Origin: Isochrysis galbana
Lineage: Eukaryota > Haptophyta > Isochrysidales > Isochrysidaceae
Direction of reading: 5' to 3'
DNA length: 64,000 nt
Assembly: GCA_018136815.1 (NCBI GenBank)
Contig: CM030942.1
Location: 3,662,574-3,726,573 of the forward strand
Made by a program: the position numbers and the translations under genes. The stretch's first letter is position 1, and every line of letters begins with the position of its first letter. The notes below the pieces were generated by a model. That model did no database searches. It was not told where the DNA came from and saw only the letters and a program-made list of their open reading frames with translations. Below are positions 19,874 through 29,574 of the stretch, piece after piece.

Positions 19874-20329
19874 GTGGGGAACGCCCCCGGGCGCGTCGAT
19901 AGGAATGGCTTGGGAACGGGAAAGTACGAGGTGAACCTCCAGGACCCCAAGCAGGCATCTGCGAGGATGGGGTGCAAAATGACTATCTTTTCCGAGCCCC
20001 ACTCCAAAGGCGTGAGCTCGACCATACACGGCCCGTCGGTAGACGACCCGCAAGCACAAGACAAGCGCCGTGAAGAAGTCGACCTGAAGGCGATCGGGTG
20101 GACGCACCCGGTGCGCTCGCTCCACGTCGAGTGCAGTGCGGACTCGGTGGAAACACCAACACAGCTGGCCCTCCGCTTCATCTTCGACAAAGTAATGCTG
20201 ACCGCCTTGTTGGTCACGCTTGGGGTCGTCGCCGCGCTCGTGGCGGTGGTCGTCTTTGTCATCAGGACCGTGACCAAGCGATTATCCACAGCGAATGCAA
20301 ACTCAGGAGACTCCCCCTCCCCCCCATGA
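19874..20329 (+). CDS. Small protein with C-terminal membrane anchor, possibly truncated
   Basis: The frame runs 151 codons from a GTG. No convincing ATG sits at its start (the first in-frame ATG is at about 19967), so the 5' end may be lost or frameshifted. About 110 residues of soluble sequence with no recognised domain precede one membrane span (VMLTALLVTLGVVAALVAVV) and a short basic/Ser-rich tail. It is intronless, and followed within 70 bases by another small membrane protein. Its context (Fanzor piece, hairpins, giant-virus type protein) suggests a viral origin. Confidence 0.45.
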   Translation: MGNAPGRVDRNGLGTGKYEVNLQDPKQASARMGCKMTIFSEPHSKGVSSTIHGPSVDDPQAQDKRREEVDLKAIGWTHPVRSLHVECSADSVETPTQLALRFIFDKVMLTALLVTLGVVAALVAVVVFVIRTVTKRLSTANANSGDSPSPP

Positions 20330-20397
20330 GGCAAGCGCATCGCGTTTGTTTCGAACCGAACGTTGGACTAAAAAAAATGGGCATATGGGTAAATATG

Positions 20398-20762
20398 CCG
20401 TCGAAACGACTTTTGATTGCCCTTGCGGTGGTCGTCGCCACCGTGGTCGCCGCCACCGTCGTCGCGTTGGTACTCACGAAGAAGCAGCCAGACAGATGCA
20501 AGGATGTGGATGGAGAGTGTGCAAACGATGGAGACTGTTGTCACGATCTCGTGTGCTCCGACCAAAAGTGCCGTACCGTCACACCGTGTGTCGAGAAAAG
20601 GGGGGGTGCAGTTATGGCGACGAGTGCTGTGAAGGACTTGAGTGCAATGACGAGGGAGTGTGTGAGACGCCATGCCGCGAGCCAGGGTCGGTGTGCCAAA
20701 GTAACTCGGAGTGCTGTGGTGAATACACGTGTCGTAGTGGTACCTGCAGATCTGATGACTGA
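20398..20762 (+). pseudogene. Membrane-anchored Cys-rich protein with three knot-like repeats, frameshifted
   Basis: An N-terminal membrane span (LLIALAVVVATVVAATVVAL) is followed by a Cys cluster spaced C-x6-C-x5-CC-x4-C-x4-C. The frame changes at the run AAAAGGGGGGG (about 20598-20608). In the next frame two further clusters follow with nearly the same spacing, ending at the stop at 20762. The C..C..CC..C..C pattern is that of inhibitor-cystine-knot folds, which occur in many unrelated secreted proteins; no activity can be inferred from it. Either one base is missing/extra in the homopolymer (sequence error or mutation) or the protein ends early. Position and compactness fit a viral envelope-type gene. 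Confidence 0.5.
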
Positions 20763-20766
20763 TTGG

Positions 20767-20820
20767 CGAGCACGGAACAAAGTGAAAAGCGCTCACGGAA
20801 ACTTTTTTCGTTTCGTGCTC
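20767..20820 (+). terminator. Stem-loop between the Cys-rich gene and the next gene
   Basis: GAGCACGGAAC at 20768 can pair with GTTTCGTGCTC at 20810 (one mismatch), and a tighter stem CACGGAAAC/GTTTCGTG closes on a T run. It lies between two same-strand intronless genes, a place where giant-virus transcripts typically end. Confidence 0.45.
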
Positions 20821-20824
20821 ATAA

Positions 20825-21460
20825 ATGACACATAAAGACCTTGCCTTGTCGCTCCTTTACCATGACTCTCCCACACCTGAGACGGGAGACCCAGGTATAC
20901 ACGAGTTCGAAGAGCACTGGCGAAGGATTCTCGCCCCTGAACCCGGTGTCCAAAAGTACGCGACCCATGACAATGGCGGCGTGGGCTTTGTCGCGTCCGT
21001 TGCACAGCGCGATGACGGTAGGCACTTGGTCGATGTACACGGCGAAGCCTCGCATCACGCGTTCGTGTGCGAGGACATGTTTGTTGGCATCAGCTACCTC
21101 TGCCCATTGACTGTATTGTCAGGAGGGTACGACAGAGTGAACGAGCTCAATGAAGCAGGGAACTCTTTGCTCTTCTACATCGGCGACCTCAAGTACGTCT
21201 TCGTGGGCATCGAAGTGTTCGAATTTGAGGCCGTCGACGAGATCGTCGCATTCGTATCGCCTGTAGGAGCGAACGACTTTCCGTATCCCTACGCCATCGA
21301 TAAGACCGGTAGGCATTACCTCATGCTCGAAAAGAAGCAGGGGTACATTGACCCGTACCACAGCTTTTACGACATCGAAAAGAAGTTCAAGCTGACACAC
21401 GAGGAGTGCGGTATACATCCGATGCACTCATTGAAGACGATCCTTTCAAGACAAGTGTGA
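20825..21460 (+). CDS. Giant-virus-type protein of unknown function (DNGG…SPVG family)
   Basis: The single-exon protein has 211 residues. It contains the ordered motifs KYATHDNGG near residue 41, SGGYDRVNELNEAGNSLLFY near 98, YVFVGIEVFEFE near 123 and FVSPVGANDFPYPYAIDKTG near 140, then an HYLMLE strand. This string of motifs (DNGG, SGGY…GNS, YVFIG, SPVGxNDxPYPYAID) is what I know from hypothetical proteins of nucleocytoplasmic large DNA viruses, where the family is widespread and its function is not known. Start is the first ATG after the hairpin. The frame is intact, in contrast to the fragmentary Fanzor next door. Confidence 0.7.
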   Translation: MTHKDLALSLLYHDSPTPETGDPGIHEFEEHWRRILAPEPGVQKYATHDNGGVGFVASVAQRDDGRHLVDVHGEASHHAFVCEDMFVGISYLCPLTVLSGGYDRVNELNEAGNSLLFYIGDLKYVFVGIEVFEFEAVDEIVAFVSPVGANDFPYPYAIDKTGRHYLMLEKKQGYIDPYHSFYDIEKKFKLTHEECGIHPMHSLKTILSRQV

Positions 21461-21569
21461 GGAGAGGTCCACGTCATGCGTGACGAGGAGGCCGCTGGAA
21501 TTTTCATCGAGGGCGGGGGCACGCACTAGTAACCATGCATCCCCTTGCTCACAGGAGCGCCCTCATGGT

Positions 21570-21606
21570 GAGCTAGGCCCGGTGTCCTAGGACCGAGCTT
21601 TTTTGT
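21570..21606 (+). terminator. Palindrome followed by T6 after the viral-type gene
   Basis: AGCTAGGCCCGGTGTCCTAG then GACCGAGCTTTTTT: CGGT pairs with ACCG around GTCCTAGG, and outer AGCT pairs with AGCT, followed by a run of T. It lies 110 bases after the stop at 21460. Confidence 0.45.
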
Positions 21607-21626
21607 ATTTGATGTTGCTCGGCCAG

Positions 21627-21690
21627 AGTCCCCACGGGAGGGGAAGAAACCCTGAGGGAAAGGAGACCAAATGAAGGCAAGCCGCCTACA
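21627..21690 (-). repeat. Dispersed copy of the cytochrome b561 3' UTR motif
   Basis: AGAGTCCCCACGGGAGGGGA and the next 40 bases match the reverse complement of 720-785 almost base for base, and more loosely 18707-18785. Relative to the copy beside the cytochrome b561 gene, this one is inverted, so the pair brackets the virus-like block. Confidence 0.65.
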
Positions 21691-21699
21691 TCAGACATC

Positions 21700-23445
21700 G
21701 CCCTTATCTCCCTTCCCTCCGCCCCCTCGCCTTCCCCCCCTCTGTCGAGTCGAGCGGAGCCGGAGGGCTCTGAGCCACTCCGTCGCGAGCAGCACCGGCG
21801 GCTAGCGCGGCGCTTTGGCCCTCCTCCCCACCGGGAGTCGGGTGAATGAAATTCTGGACTGGGTCGGGCAACCCCATTTGGGTGTCTAGACGGGGAACGA
21901 ACGGCGAACGAAGGGCTGTGGGGCGGCGAGGCGCTCCTAGCGGCCCTAGTGTGATGGGTTGTAAGAGATTGTTAGACCTACAAAGAACTCTTCCCTCAGG
22001 GAGGGAGCCTAAGCTGCTTGAGTGCAGCGACGCAGCGAACAACGACGGACAACGAAGCTGAGAACAACAGGATACACCGACCCACGAACACACCGGAATC
22101 ATTCACCCAAACCAAGCAAATTATCAAGCAACCGCGACCCCAAATCACCGATAACTCAAACACGTCGCGAGAGACGGAGAGAGAGAGCGAGCGAGAGAGA
22201 GAGACTCCGCAGCGACGGCCGGAGCGTGTCTCCGTTGTAACTTCCCACGTAGCGGAGAGTCCGAAGGGGAGCGTCCTGTCGCGCGACCACGGCGATCACT
22301 TTGGATACAGATCGCAACGAGATATCTTCACGACAGAGGAAATCTTGCCGTTGAGCGTGAACCTTCTAGACGCTTCTAACGAACAACCCTGAGTAGCAAC
22401 CAAGGGGAGGAAACACCAAAGGGGCCAAGGCTTGCATGTAACTTGCATCAAGGGGAAAGATTCCCTCACCTAAGAAGCGAACCTACACCGGTCTCCAAGG
22501 GGAGATAGCAAATTAAACCTCAAATCTCTCGAGCGGATAGAGCAACCGACTCGCTCGCCAAAACCTTGACCGAGAAGAAAGAAGCAAGGACCTACAAGCC
22601 AAGGGTAGCGGACCTAGGGAATGTGAGAGGAAATTTCCGAACGCCAACGCCAAACGCCGAACGCGGGGATTCAACGAAACCCTAACCAGGCCAAGCAGAA
22701 CCTACGAAGAACAGGCCTGGACAACAACGAAAGTCAGCAGGTCCCAAGAAAGAACCGGAACCCAACAAGAAACGACAAACCTTGCAAGAAGCTAAACAAG
22801 CCTTCACAAGGTAACTCGAGAGCCTGAGACAAGCGCGCAGCGAGTGACAGGCGACCTGGCTCCTTTGGGTCAAGATTACCCGAAAGGAGGAAACCCGGAA
22901 TCTAGACCTGACAGACAGGCTAGAAGGAACGAAACGAGAACTCGAATTCTAGATCGCTAGGGACGAACCCTACCAACCTAGATGTACCTGAGCTTCACCG
23001 TGTGGCCGCACGGCGAAGGACCTGGAAACAAGAGCCTGGAAATCGCATCATCTAGGATGAATGCGACACCCCCCGACTAAGATCGAGACGTCTCCCGATG
23101 TCGAGCGGTGAACCTGGAAACAGAGACCTGGAACCTGGAACTTGGGCTGACCAGAGGTCAGAATCGGAACAAGAAGCAACGGAACATAGCGAGCGAAACG
23201 TGGAGACAAGAACACCCTTTGGATCCAAAGCGAGCACGAAATCGGCGGCTTAGCGCGGCGGCCTCTTTCGTACGCACTGCCCCACCCACTTCTCCCTTTT
23301 ACAGGAGCTTTGCTCGGGTGTTGCGCCGGGTGTAGAGCGCAGGCAGCACGCGTTCATCACCTCCATGATTCGCTCTTGAACTCGGAGCCCTAGCCGAGGC
23401 GTGGGGCTAGCCTAGAGGGACGGGTCCCTTACCCAAGACATGGGA
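21700..23445. other. 3' flank of the gypsy element; no gene supported
   Basis: Most of this should be the element's 3' non-coding part on the minus strand, but I cannot identify an LTR. No long direct repeat of it appears at 30150-30650, where the 5' end should be, and the gap at 30655 may hold it. 21757-21790 repeats a stretch near 2505-2540 in inverted form (GGAGGGCTCTGAGCCACTCC). A GA run lies at 22165-22205. Confidence 0.4.
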
Positions 23446-26400
23446 TCAACGAGAATGGAGCCTGGATCGAGTGCGCGAAGACGGCGCATCGAGAACGAGA
23501 GGAAGAGGAGTATCCCTGGCTGACGAAGAAGTTGCTTCCGGGGACTCAACATCTTCTGGACAAGTCTCCTCGACGGAGCGATCATAATCATCAAGCAAAT
23601 CAGAACAACGACGGAGCAACTCGGAACGAGGCTCCCAGGTGGCTTCTCGAAGAGAATAGCCACGCCACTTCACGAGGTACTCGGTGGAATCGCCATGGCT
23701 ACGACGATCGAGCAACTTTTCAACGATGTACTCGTCGTCAGCCAGCGGCTCTTCATCAACGAAAGTATGATACGGCCGGAGGTTCGAGATATGCACCTCC
23801 TCCTTGACTAACCGGTTCTCCAGATCACGGAGTCGGTACCTAGTGTCGGACAGAGCCTCTACGACGCGGTAGGGACCCGAGTAGATGAATTGCAACTTGT
23901 TGGCATGGCCTGGTAATCGCATGCAGACGCGATCCCCAGGTTCGAAACGCGCTGGTCTTTGAGACTTGATGGTAGCGTCACGGACTGACTCAGCCTGAGC
24001 GGCTAGGGTAGCCTCGAGAGCGCTGGACCAAGAGAGGCGGAGGCTCGCATTGAGCCTGGATGCGTACGAGCGAACGTCGGCGGACGCCGCCTCGAGAGCA
24101 GTTGGCGAAACAGACTTCGGATCAGAGAGTTGAGCGGGCAGACGCAGCTCACGCCCAAAGATCAAAGACGCTGGAGACCGGGAGGTAACACGACCGGAAG
24201 AAGCCCTCAACGAGAGGAGTAGGAACGGCAAATGGTCGACCCAATGACCGCCACCCTCGTTCGAGGCGCGCATCAAACGAATGAGCGTTTGCTGAGCGCG
24301 TTCGACGAAGCCTACACCCTCATGTCGGTACGGCTCTGTACTCGACAAATCAGTCCCGGTGAGCTCCAGAATACGCGAAACAAGAACCGAACATAGATTC
24401 GAACCGGCGTCGGTCCGAAGCTGCCTAGGGACTCCATAACGCGTCACAATCAAGCGGATAAACATGTCCAAGGCCACCTCCGACGAAGGATCCCCATTCG
24501 AAGGCTCAGCCTCAATCCATCGAGTGAGCGAGTCGATGAAGACGACCAGCTTGTCGTAACCCGAGACTCCAGGCACGAAGTTGTGAGTGGGAGCCAGTGA
24601 GAGCACGTCGCAGTAGACCACATCAAAGGGGTAGGTACCCACGGAGAGACCGGAGGGCGACGCTAGAGCCCTAGGTAGCGGCTTGGCGAGGGTGCACTCG
24701 TGGCATTCCCGGACGTAGGATGCAACGTCGGAAGACATGCCCGGCCAGTATACCCGAGTACGAAGAAGACCGGACATACGAGAAACTCCAAGGTGACCGG
24801 AGCGATCGTGGTAGGCAAAAAGGTAGCGAGACCGCAACGAGGGCGGAACATAGAGCACTAGCGAGTCCGGGTCGGTGGAGTCAGGAACGGTGCGATAGTA
24901 GACGAGCCCATCGTGAACGACGAAACGGCGAAACATCTTGGATGGCTGAGCGGGAGCGGGAGCGGGAGCGACAGGACTGGAACACGAATCATCTTCGACA
25001 ATGGGGCCTGAGGCGGCGGCTGGCGGAGGCGACCCTTGGCCTGATGGCTCGTGGTTGGCCGTCTCTCCTGAGCCCAGGAGTGGCTCTACGAACGGATCTT
25101 CCGCCAGGGCCGCTTTCATCTCTTCGGAAGTCGGCGTACGCGGGGCCAAATAACTGGACTGGATGGCGGGCCCGGAATCGGAGGCTCGACGACGAGATCG
25201 ATCCAAAGCTTGAAGCCCTCGCGCCGTAGCTACGGAGCGCGTGATGGCAGCCACCGGATGAGACCGTTCATGCTCGGCTAGAGACTCTGAGCTAGGCTCA
25301 CGTACCGCTAGCGGCGCTGGGCCGGCGAGTGGTTCATCTTCGTGTTCCGGCTCCAGGGATGCTAGCCGGGACAGCCCGTCAGCATCCTGATGAACAGCTC
25401 CTGGTTTATGTTCGACATCGAACCGGTACTCAGCCAACTTGAGAGCCCACCGAGTCAGCCGAGAGGCTGGCCCACCGGCTACTTGATCCTTCATGGTATG
25501 CAGCCATCGCAGCGCAGAGTGGTCAACGACTAACTTGAACCGACGCCCCCAAAGGTAGGGTCGCCAATTTCGGATTGATTCCAGGGCAGCCAAGAGCTCA
25601 ATCTCGGTCACCGTCCAATGGCGTTCGGCCGAGGTGAGACTGCGAGCGTAATACCCAACGACTCGTTCACGGTTATCGTCTCCTAGCTGCAAGAGGATGC
25701 CGGCGATACCCAACTTGCTAGCCCCATCGGTCTTGACGATGAAGGGCCGATCATCCCTGGGTGGAGTCAAGACGGGCTCCGAAGTGATCGCTGTCTTGAG
25801 CTCTTGGATAGCTCGGCGACACTCCTCGGACTGGGACTCCTTTGCCACGTCGCAGCCCTTCCGCGTGAGGGCAGTGAGAGGAGCAGCCTTAGCGGCGAAT
25901 TGGCGAATGAATCGACGATAGTAGGAGCAAAGGCCGAGGAAAGATCGAACCGCTTCCAAGGAGTTGATGGATGACGGGTCGATGTCGGCGACAGCTGCGA
26001 CCTTCTTCGGGTCCATCTTGAGACCTTCCCTCGAGACAACGTGACCGAGGTACTCCGTAGAGGTGGCAAAGAAGACACACTTGGACATCTTGCAGGTCAG
26101 ACCGGCCCACTCTAGCCGTTCGAGAACGAGGTCTAGCCGGTGAAGCATTTGCTCGAACGAAGCCTGTGCCCTGGCCTCTTCGGAAGGACCCACGCCCGTT
26201 GACCAGATGCCCACATCATCGAGGTAAGGCATGCAGATCTCCCACGCTAGCGCACCGAGAACGATGTCCATCAAGCGGCACATGTAGGAGGGACCTGATT
26301 GGATGCCGAACGGTAGAAAGTTGAACTCGTATTTGCCGCGGTGGGTAGTGAAAGCGGTGATATGTTTGTGCGATTCTTTGATCGGGATGCCCCAAAAACC

Positions 26401-29400
26401 AGAGGCTAAATCGAGAGTACATAAGAAGAGAGAACTGAGCGGCCCTTGGCCGGACGCTAGCCTATCGATAGCCTCCACAATGAGGGGTAGAGGGCTATCC
26501 TCGACGCGTAGCTTGGCGTTCGTGTCGCGGTAGTCCACGCAGAATCGAACGGAGCCATCTTTCTTGCTGACCAGGACTACTCGGGAAGCCCAAGCCGAAT
26601 TTGACTTGCGAATAATGCCGGCGGCTTCCATCTTGGCTACCTCCTCTTCTATGATGAGCTCGCCTGCGCGGCCCACTCTAGACGGAGCGTGCCGGTGAGG
26701 AACAGCGCCGGGGTTGAGTGGCAACTCCACCTCGAGAACGTGCGTATGGTTTGGAGCCCCCGGGTGCAACGCGAAAGCTTTGATGCGCCGGGCCAAGAGT
26801 TGGCGTACTTCTTCTCGTTGATCGTCGGAAAGAAGCCGGTCTGGATCGATGGTGGCTGAGTCGAGTAGAGATCGTTGCTCCTCGCTCAGCGCGGTGACAG
26901 GGTCACCATCCCCCTCGCTTCCAGTCGGAGTCCAGCCCCGGTGCAACTTGAAACGCACCTGGAGCGAAGCTATCGGATGCAGAGACGGCAGGGTCAGCGC
27001 ATTGACCCCGGTGTGGACGATCGTCACCGCGATGCGATGATCTTCCGTGGGCGTGACCACCGTGGGCATTACGAGAGGAGACGAATCGAGAGCCTCGCGA
27101 TTTGGTAGGCGGTCGACCAGCATCGCGCAGTCCGAATGATCTCGGAGAGCTAGCGGAACCCTGACCCAGATGGTTGCGCGGTGGAAGGCAGGAATCGTCA
27201 CCGCTTGCTCCGTGTAGAGAAGATATTCGGACGAGGTAGACGCCGGAGCTTTGGCCGCAAACTCGTCGGCAGACTCAAAGAGAGGTGTATAGAGTGGCTG
27301 TCTAGCATCAGCAGCAGCCTCACCCTCCGATCCGGCCGGGATCTCTCGTGTTGCCGTCGACCTCTCCAGAAAGTCGACAGTCAGCGGCTGACCAGGTGAC
27401 ATCGAGATAGCTCCGACGAAGCCGGCGTCCGCGACTGGGGGCGGCGCCGTGGAAACTCTGACTACACATTCGGAAAGGACTCTTGAAGAATCTTCTGAAT
27501 CGCCAGAGGCCGGACGGAGGCGGAGGCTTCCTTCCGAGCTCGCGGCGTCGAGAGAAATGGTAGCGGAGTGGGCGGCCAAAAAATCGTTCCCGAGCAGAAG
27601 CATCGCGTTTCCTTCGATGACCGCGAACGAATGACGGAAGAGGCGACCGGACAAGGAGAAGACGAGGCTAGCCCGGCCCCTAGTGATGAGAGGAAGGCCG
27701 TCCGGCCCATGTAGGTTGGGGACGGTAGCGTCCGATACGCGTTCGACGCAAGCGTCTTCAGGTAGTCGATCGAGAAGAGCAGTGGTGATTACTGACGGGC
27801 CCGCTCCAGTGTCAGCCAGGGTGCTGTTCACCGTGAGGGCAACGTCCGGGAGAACGAACCCTTGAGCTGCGCGGTCGCCATCGGCACGGCAGACCACGAG
27901 ATCGCGGACATAGAGGCAGTGACGAGGGTAGAGCGGCGGCGGAGTGTCCGCGATAGATTCCACCGGAAGTGAGGTTCCGGCTCCGGGTGACAGGGTGGTT
28001 GGATTGGAGGCTAGCCTGGACGGAGAAGATTCATCGACGTGGGGCACTCGCTCGATAGCGGCGGCCACCGTCTGCGGCACGAATGGTATCGAGGAGCGTG
28101 GGGATGCCTTTGCTGAACTAGAGGGGTTAGGCACGCCACCATAGCCTAGCCCTCGACGGTCCGTCGGATGCCGAGGTTGATCCATTTGGCGTGACCATTC
28201 CTTCTCCAGGGACTTCTGCAAGTCTGTCTTCGGAAGCTTCGACAACTCGGAAAATCCGGCCGCACTGAGGCCCCTAGCGGTAGCCCCATCGCAATACAGT
28301 GCCCGTGGAGTATCCTCTCCTTCGGCGGCGTCGGAGGGCTTGGTCTCGAGGGTCTGCATGCTCCGGTGTTCTGGCATCTCGGGCGTGTCATCTTCTCCCG
28401 AGTCGGGCCCGACATCCCAGGTTTCGAGTGGCCTTTCGGCTACGAACGAATTGGTCAGTTCGGCCACTCCCTCGTCGCCAGCCGTGAAGGAGGCGCTCGG
28501 AGATAGTGCATTGATGCCTTGAGAGCCCAGTCGAGACAAGATGGGAGGTTCCGACGGCTCCGCAGCTGCCGCTTGCTCAGCGATTTCTTGGGCGATGGAA
28601 GGCGTGACATCCTGCCACCGATGGACCCCCGAAATTACATCACGGTCGAAGACCTGCCACTTGCTGCGGCGCTTCTTCACCGTGTTTGGAGGGCCTGGCG
28701 TTGTAGAGCGGTCCTCTATGGGCCACTCCCACGGCAGGAAGCGGTCTCCTTCCGCCTCGGCCTCGTCTTGCGATACGTTTGTTTCCGAGTCCTCCTGATG
28801 AAGCAGGCGAGAAGCATCGGCAACGGGGCCTGCGTCCGGGATCACGACAACCGAATCAGACACTGGCGAACCGCTGGGAGGCGTGAGGTGAGAGCTAGAA
28901 GCTGCTTCGCCTCTCCCCTCCATGAAACGAGCCAGAGCCGTCCTCGGCTCAGCCAGCTCGAAACCGGTCGAGCAAAGCGAAGGGCGTTCTCTCAAGCTGG
29001 CAGCTGCTTGGGAAATTGCCCAGTCCACCGTGAAGTCGAGCGAACGCGACGCCTTGGCTTCGCGCGCATAACGGCGCAAGACCGGCATCCACTGGGCCGC
29101 CATTGCACCGGCAATGCCTACATAGGTGCGGCTGCGAAGGGCGCCACGGTGGGGCGACGGCGATAGATCCGCCATAGCGGATAGACGTCCTCGACAATCT
29201 TCGAAGGCTGCAAGGACGGGAGTGAAGCCGTCAGGTACAGGCCAGTTGCTTTTGATGGCCCGTGCCGTGCTGCACGGCTGCACAAACTGCCGCGGTCGCA
29301 ACCCCCCGACTAAGGCAGAGGCTTCCGCGTGCATTCGAGGATTTTCGACGGCAACGAAAGGCGCGTCGGCGCTTGCCATGGCGAGGAAGACTCTAGCGGC

Positions 29401-29574
29401 GGATTCGAGAGCCTGGCGTCGTCCCGCTCCCGATCGAGCCACTGGCAACTCACCGCCGACAAATACGTGCACGGCGGATGCGCAACCACGAGGTCCCAAC
29501 CGAGGTTTTGAATGTGAAGAGCATCTCCGCAGAAGTGGGGAATGTAGTCGATCTCCGACGGTCGTAGATCGCAC
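23446..29574 (-). CDS. pol: Gypsy polyprotein: protease, RT, RNase H, integrase, chromodomain
   Basis: An uninterrupted frame of 2042 codons. Residues about 45-165 are the C-terminal half of the methyltransferase-like domain (ARVFLAMASADAPFVAVENP, then RMHAEASALVGG). About 170-540 is low-complexity and acidic. The retropepsin has DTGA at about 588. The RT runs about 960-1135, with RFCVDYRDTNAKL and the catalytic YLDD at about 1115. RNase H (VKTDGASKLGIAGILLQ; catalytic E in TVTEIELLAALESI) spans about 1275-1360. The integrase has its HHCC finger at about 1586-1620, and D, D and E at about 1651, 1714 and 1754. The C-terminal chromodomain (EYLVKWRGYSLREATWEP) is at about 1946-1995. The start is arbitrary: upstream sense continues in another frame, so translation probably begins in the leader and shifts. 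Chromodomains on such integrases direct insertion to marked chromatin. Confidence 0.85.
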   Translation of the reverse strand: MRSTTVGDRLHSPLLRRCSSHSKPRLGPRGCASAVHVFVGGELPVARSGAGRRQALESAARVFLAMASADAPFVAVENPRMHAEASALVGGLRPRQFVQPCSTARAIKSNWPVPDGFTPVLAAFEDCRGRLSAMADLSPSPHRGALRSRTYVGIAGAMAAQWMPVLRRYAREAKASRSLDFTVDWAISQAAASLRERPSLCSTGFELAEPRTALARFMEGRGEAASSSHLTPPSGSPVSDSVVVIPDAGPVADASRLLHQEDSETNVSQDEAEAEGDRFLPWEWPIEDRSTTPGPPNTVKKRRSKWQVFDRDVISGVHRWQDVTPSIAQEIAEQAAAAEPSEPPILSRLGSQGINALSPSASFTAGDEGVAELTNSFVAERPLETWDVGPDSGEDDTPEMPEHRSMQTLETKPSDAAEGEDTPRALYCDGATARGLSAAGFSELSKLPKTDLQKSLEKEWSRQMDQPRHPTDRRGLGYGGVPNPSSSAKASPRSSIPFVPQTVAAAIERVPHVDESSPSRLASNPTTLSPGAGTSLPVESIADTPPPLYPRHCLYVRDLVVCRADGDRAAQGFVLPDVALTVNSTLADTGAGPSVITTALLDRLPEDACVERVSDATVPNLHGPDGLPLITRGRASLVFSLSGRLFRHSFAVIEGNAMLLLGNDFLAAHSATISLDAASSEGSLRLRPASGDSEDSSRVLSECVVRVSTAPPPVADAGFVGAISMSPGQPLTVDFLERSTATREIPAGSEGEAAADARQPLYTPLFESADEFAAKAPASTSSEYLLYTEQAVTIPAFHRATIWVRVPLALRDHSDCAMLVDRLPNREALDSSPLVMPTVVTPTEDHRIAVTIVHTGVNALTLPSLHPIASLQVRFKLHRGWTPTGSEGDGDPVTALSEEQRSLLDSATIDPDRLLSDDQREEVRQLLARRIKAFALHPGAPNHTHVLEVELPLNPGAVPHRHAPSRVGRAGELIIEEEVAKMEAAGIIRKSNSAWASRVVLVSKKDGSVRFCVDYRDTNAKLRVEDSPLPLIVEAIDRLASGQGPLSSLFLCTLDLASGFWGIPIKESHKHITAFTTHRGKYEFNFLPFGIQSGPSYMCRLMDIVLGALAWEICMPYLDDVGIWSTGVGPSEEARAQASFEQMLHRLDLVLERLEWAGLTCKMSKCVFFATSTEYLGHVVSREGLKMDPKKVAAVADIDPSSINSLEAVRSFLGLCSYYRRFIRQFAAKAAPLTALTRKGCDVAKESQSEECRRAIQELKTAITSEPVLTPPRDDRPFIVKTDGASKLGIAGILLQLGDDNRERVVGYYARSLTSAERHWTVTEIELLAALESIRNWRPYLWGRRFKLVVDHSALRWLHTMKDQVAGGPASRLTRWALKLAEYRFDVEHKPGAVHQDADGLSRLASLEPEHEDEPLAGPAPLAVREPSSESLAEHERSHPVAAITRSVATARGLQALDRSRRRASDSGPAIQSSYLAPRTPTSEEMKAALAEDPFVEPLLGSGETANHEPSGQGSPPPAAASGPIVEDDSCSSPVAPAPAPAQPSKMFRRFVVHDGLVYYRTVPDSTDPDSLVLYVPPSLRSRYLFAYHDRSGHLGVSRMSGLLRTRVYWPGMSSDVASYVRECHECTLAKPLPRALASPSGLSVGTYPFDVVYCDVLSLAPTHNFVPGVSGYDKLVVFIDSLTRWIEAEPSNGDPSSEVALDMFIRLIVTRYGVPRQLRTDAGSNLCSVLVSRILELTGTDLSSTEPYRHEGVGFVERAQQTLIRLMRASNEGGGHWVDHLPFLLLSLRASSGRVTSRSPASLIFGRELRLPAQLSDPKSVSPTALEAASADVRSYASRLNASLRLSWSSALEATLAAQAESVRDATIKSQRPARFEPGDRVCMRLPGHANKLQFIYSGPYRVVEALSDTRYRLRDLENRLVKEEVHISNLRPYHTFVDEEPLADDEYIVEKLLDRRSHGDSTEYLVKWRGYSLREATWEPRSELLRRCSDLLDDYDRSVEETCPEDVESPEATSSSARDTPLPLVLDAPSSRTRSRLHSR

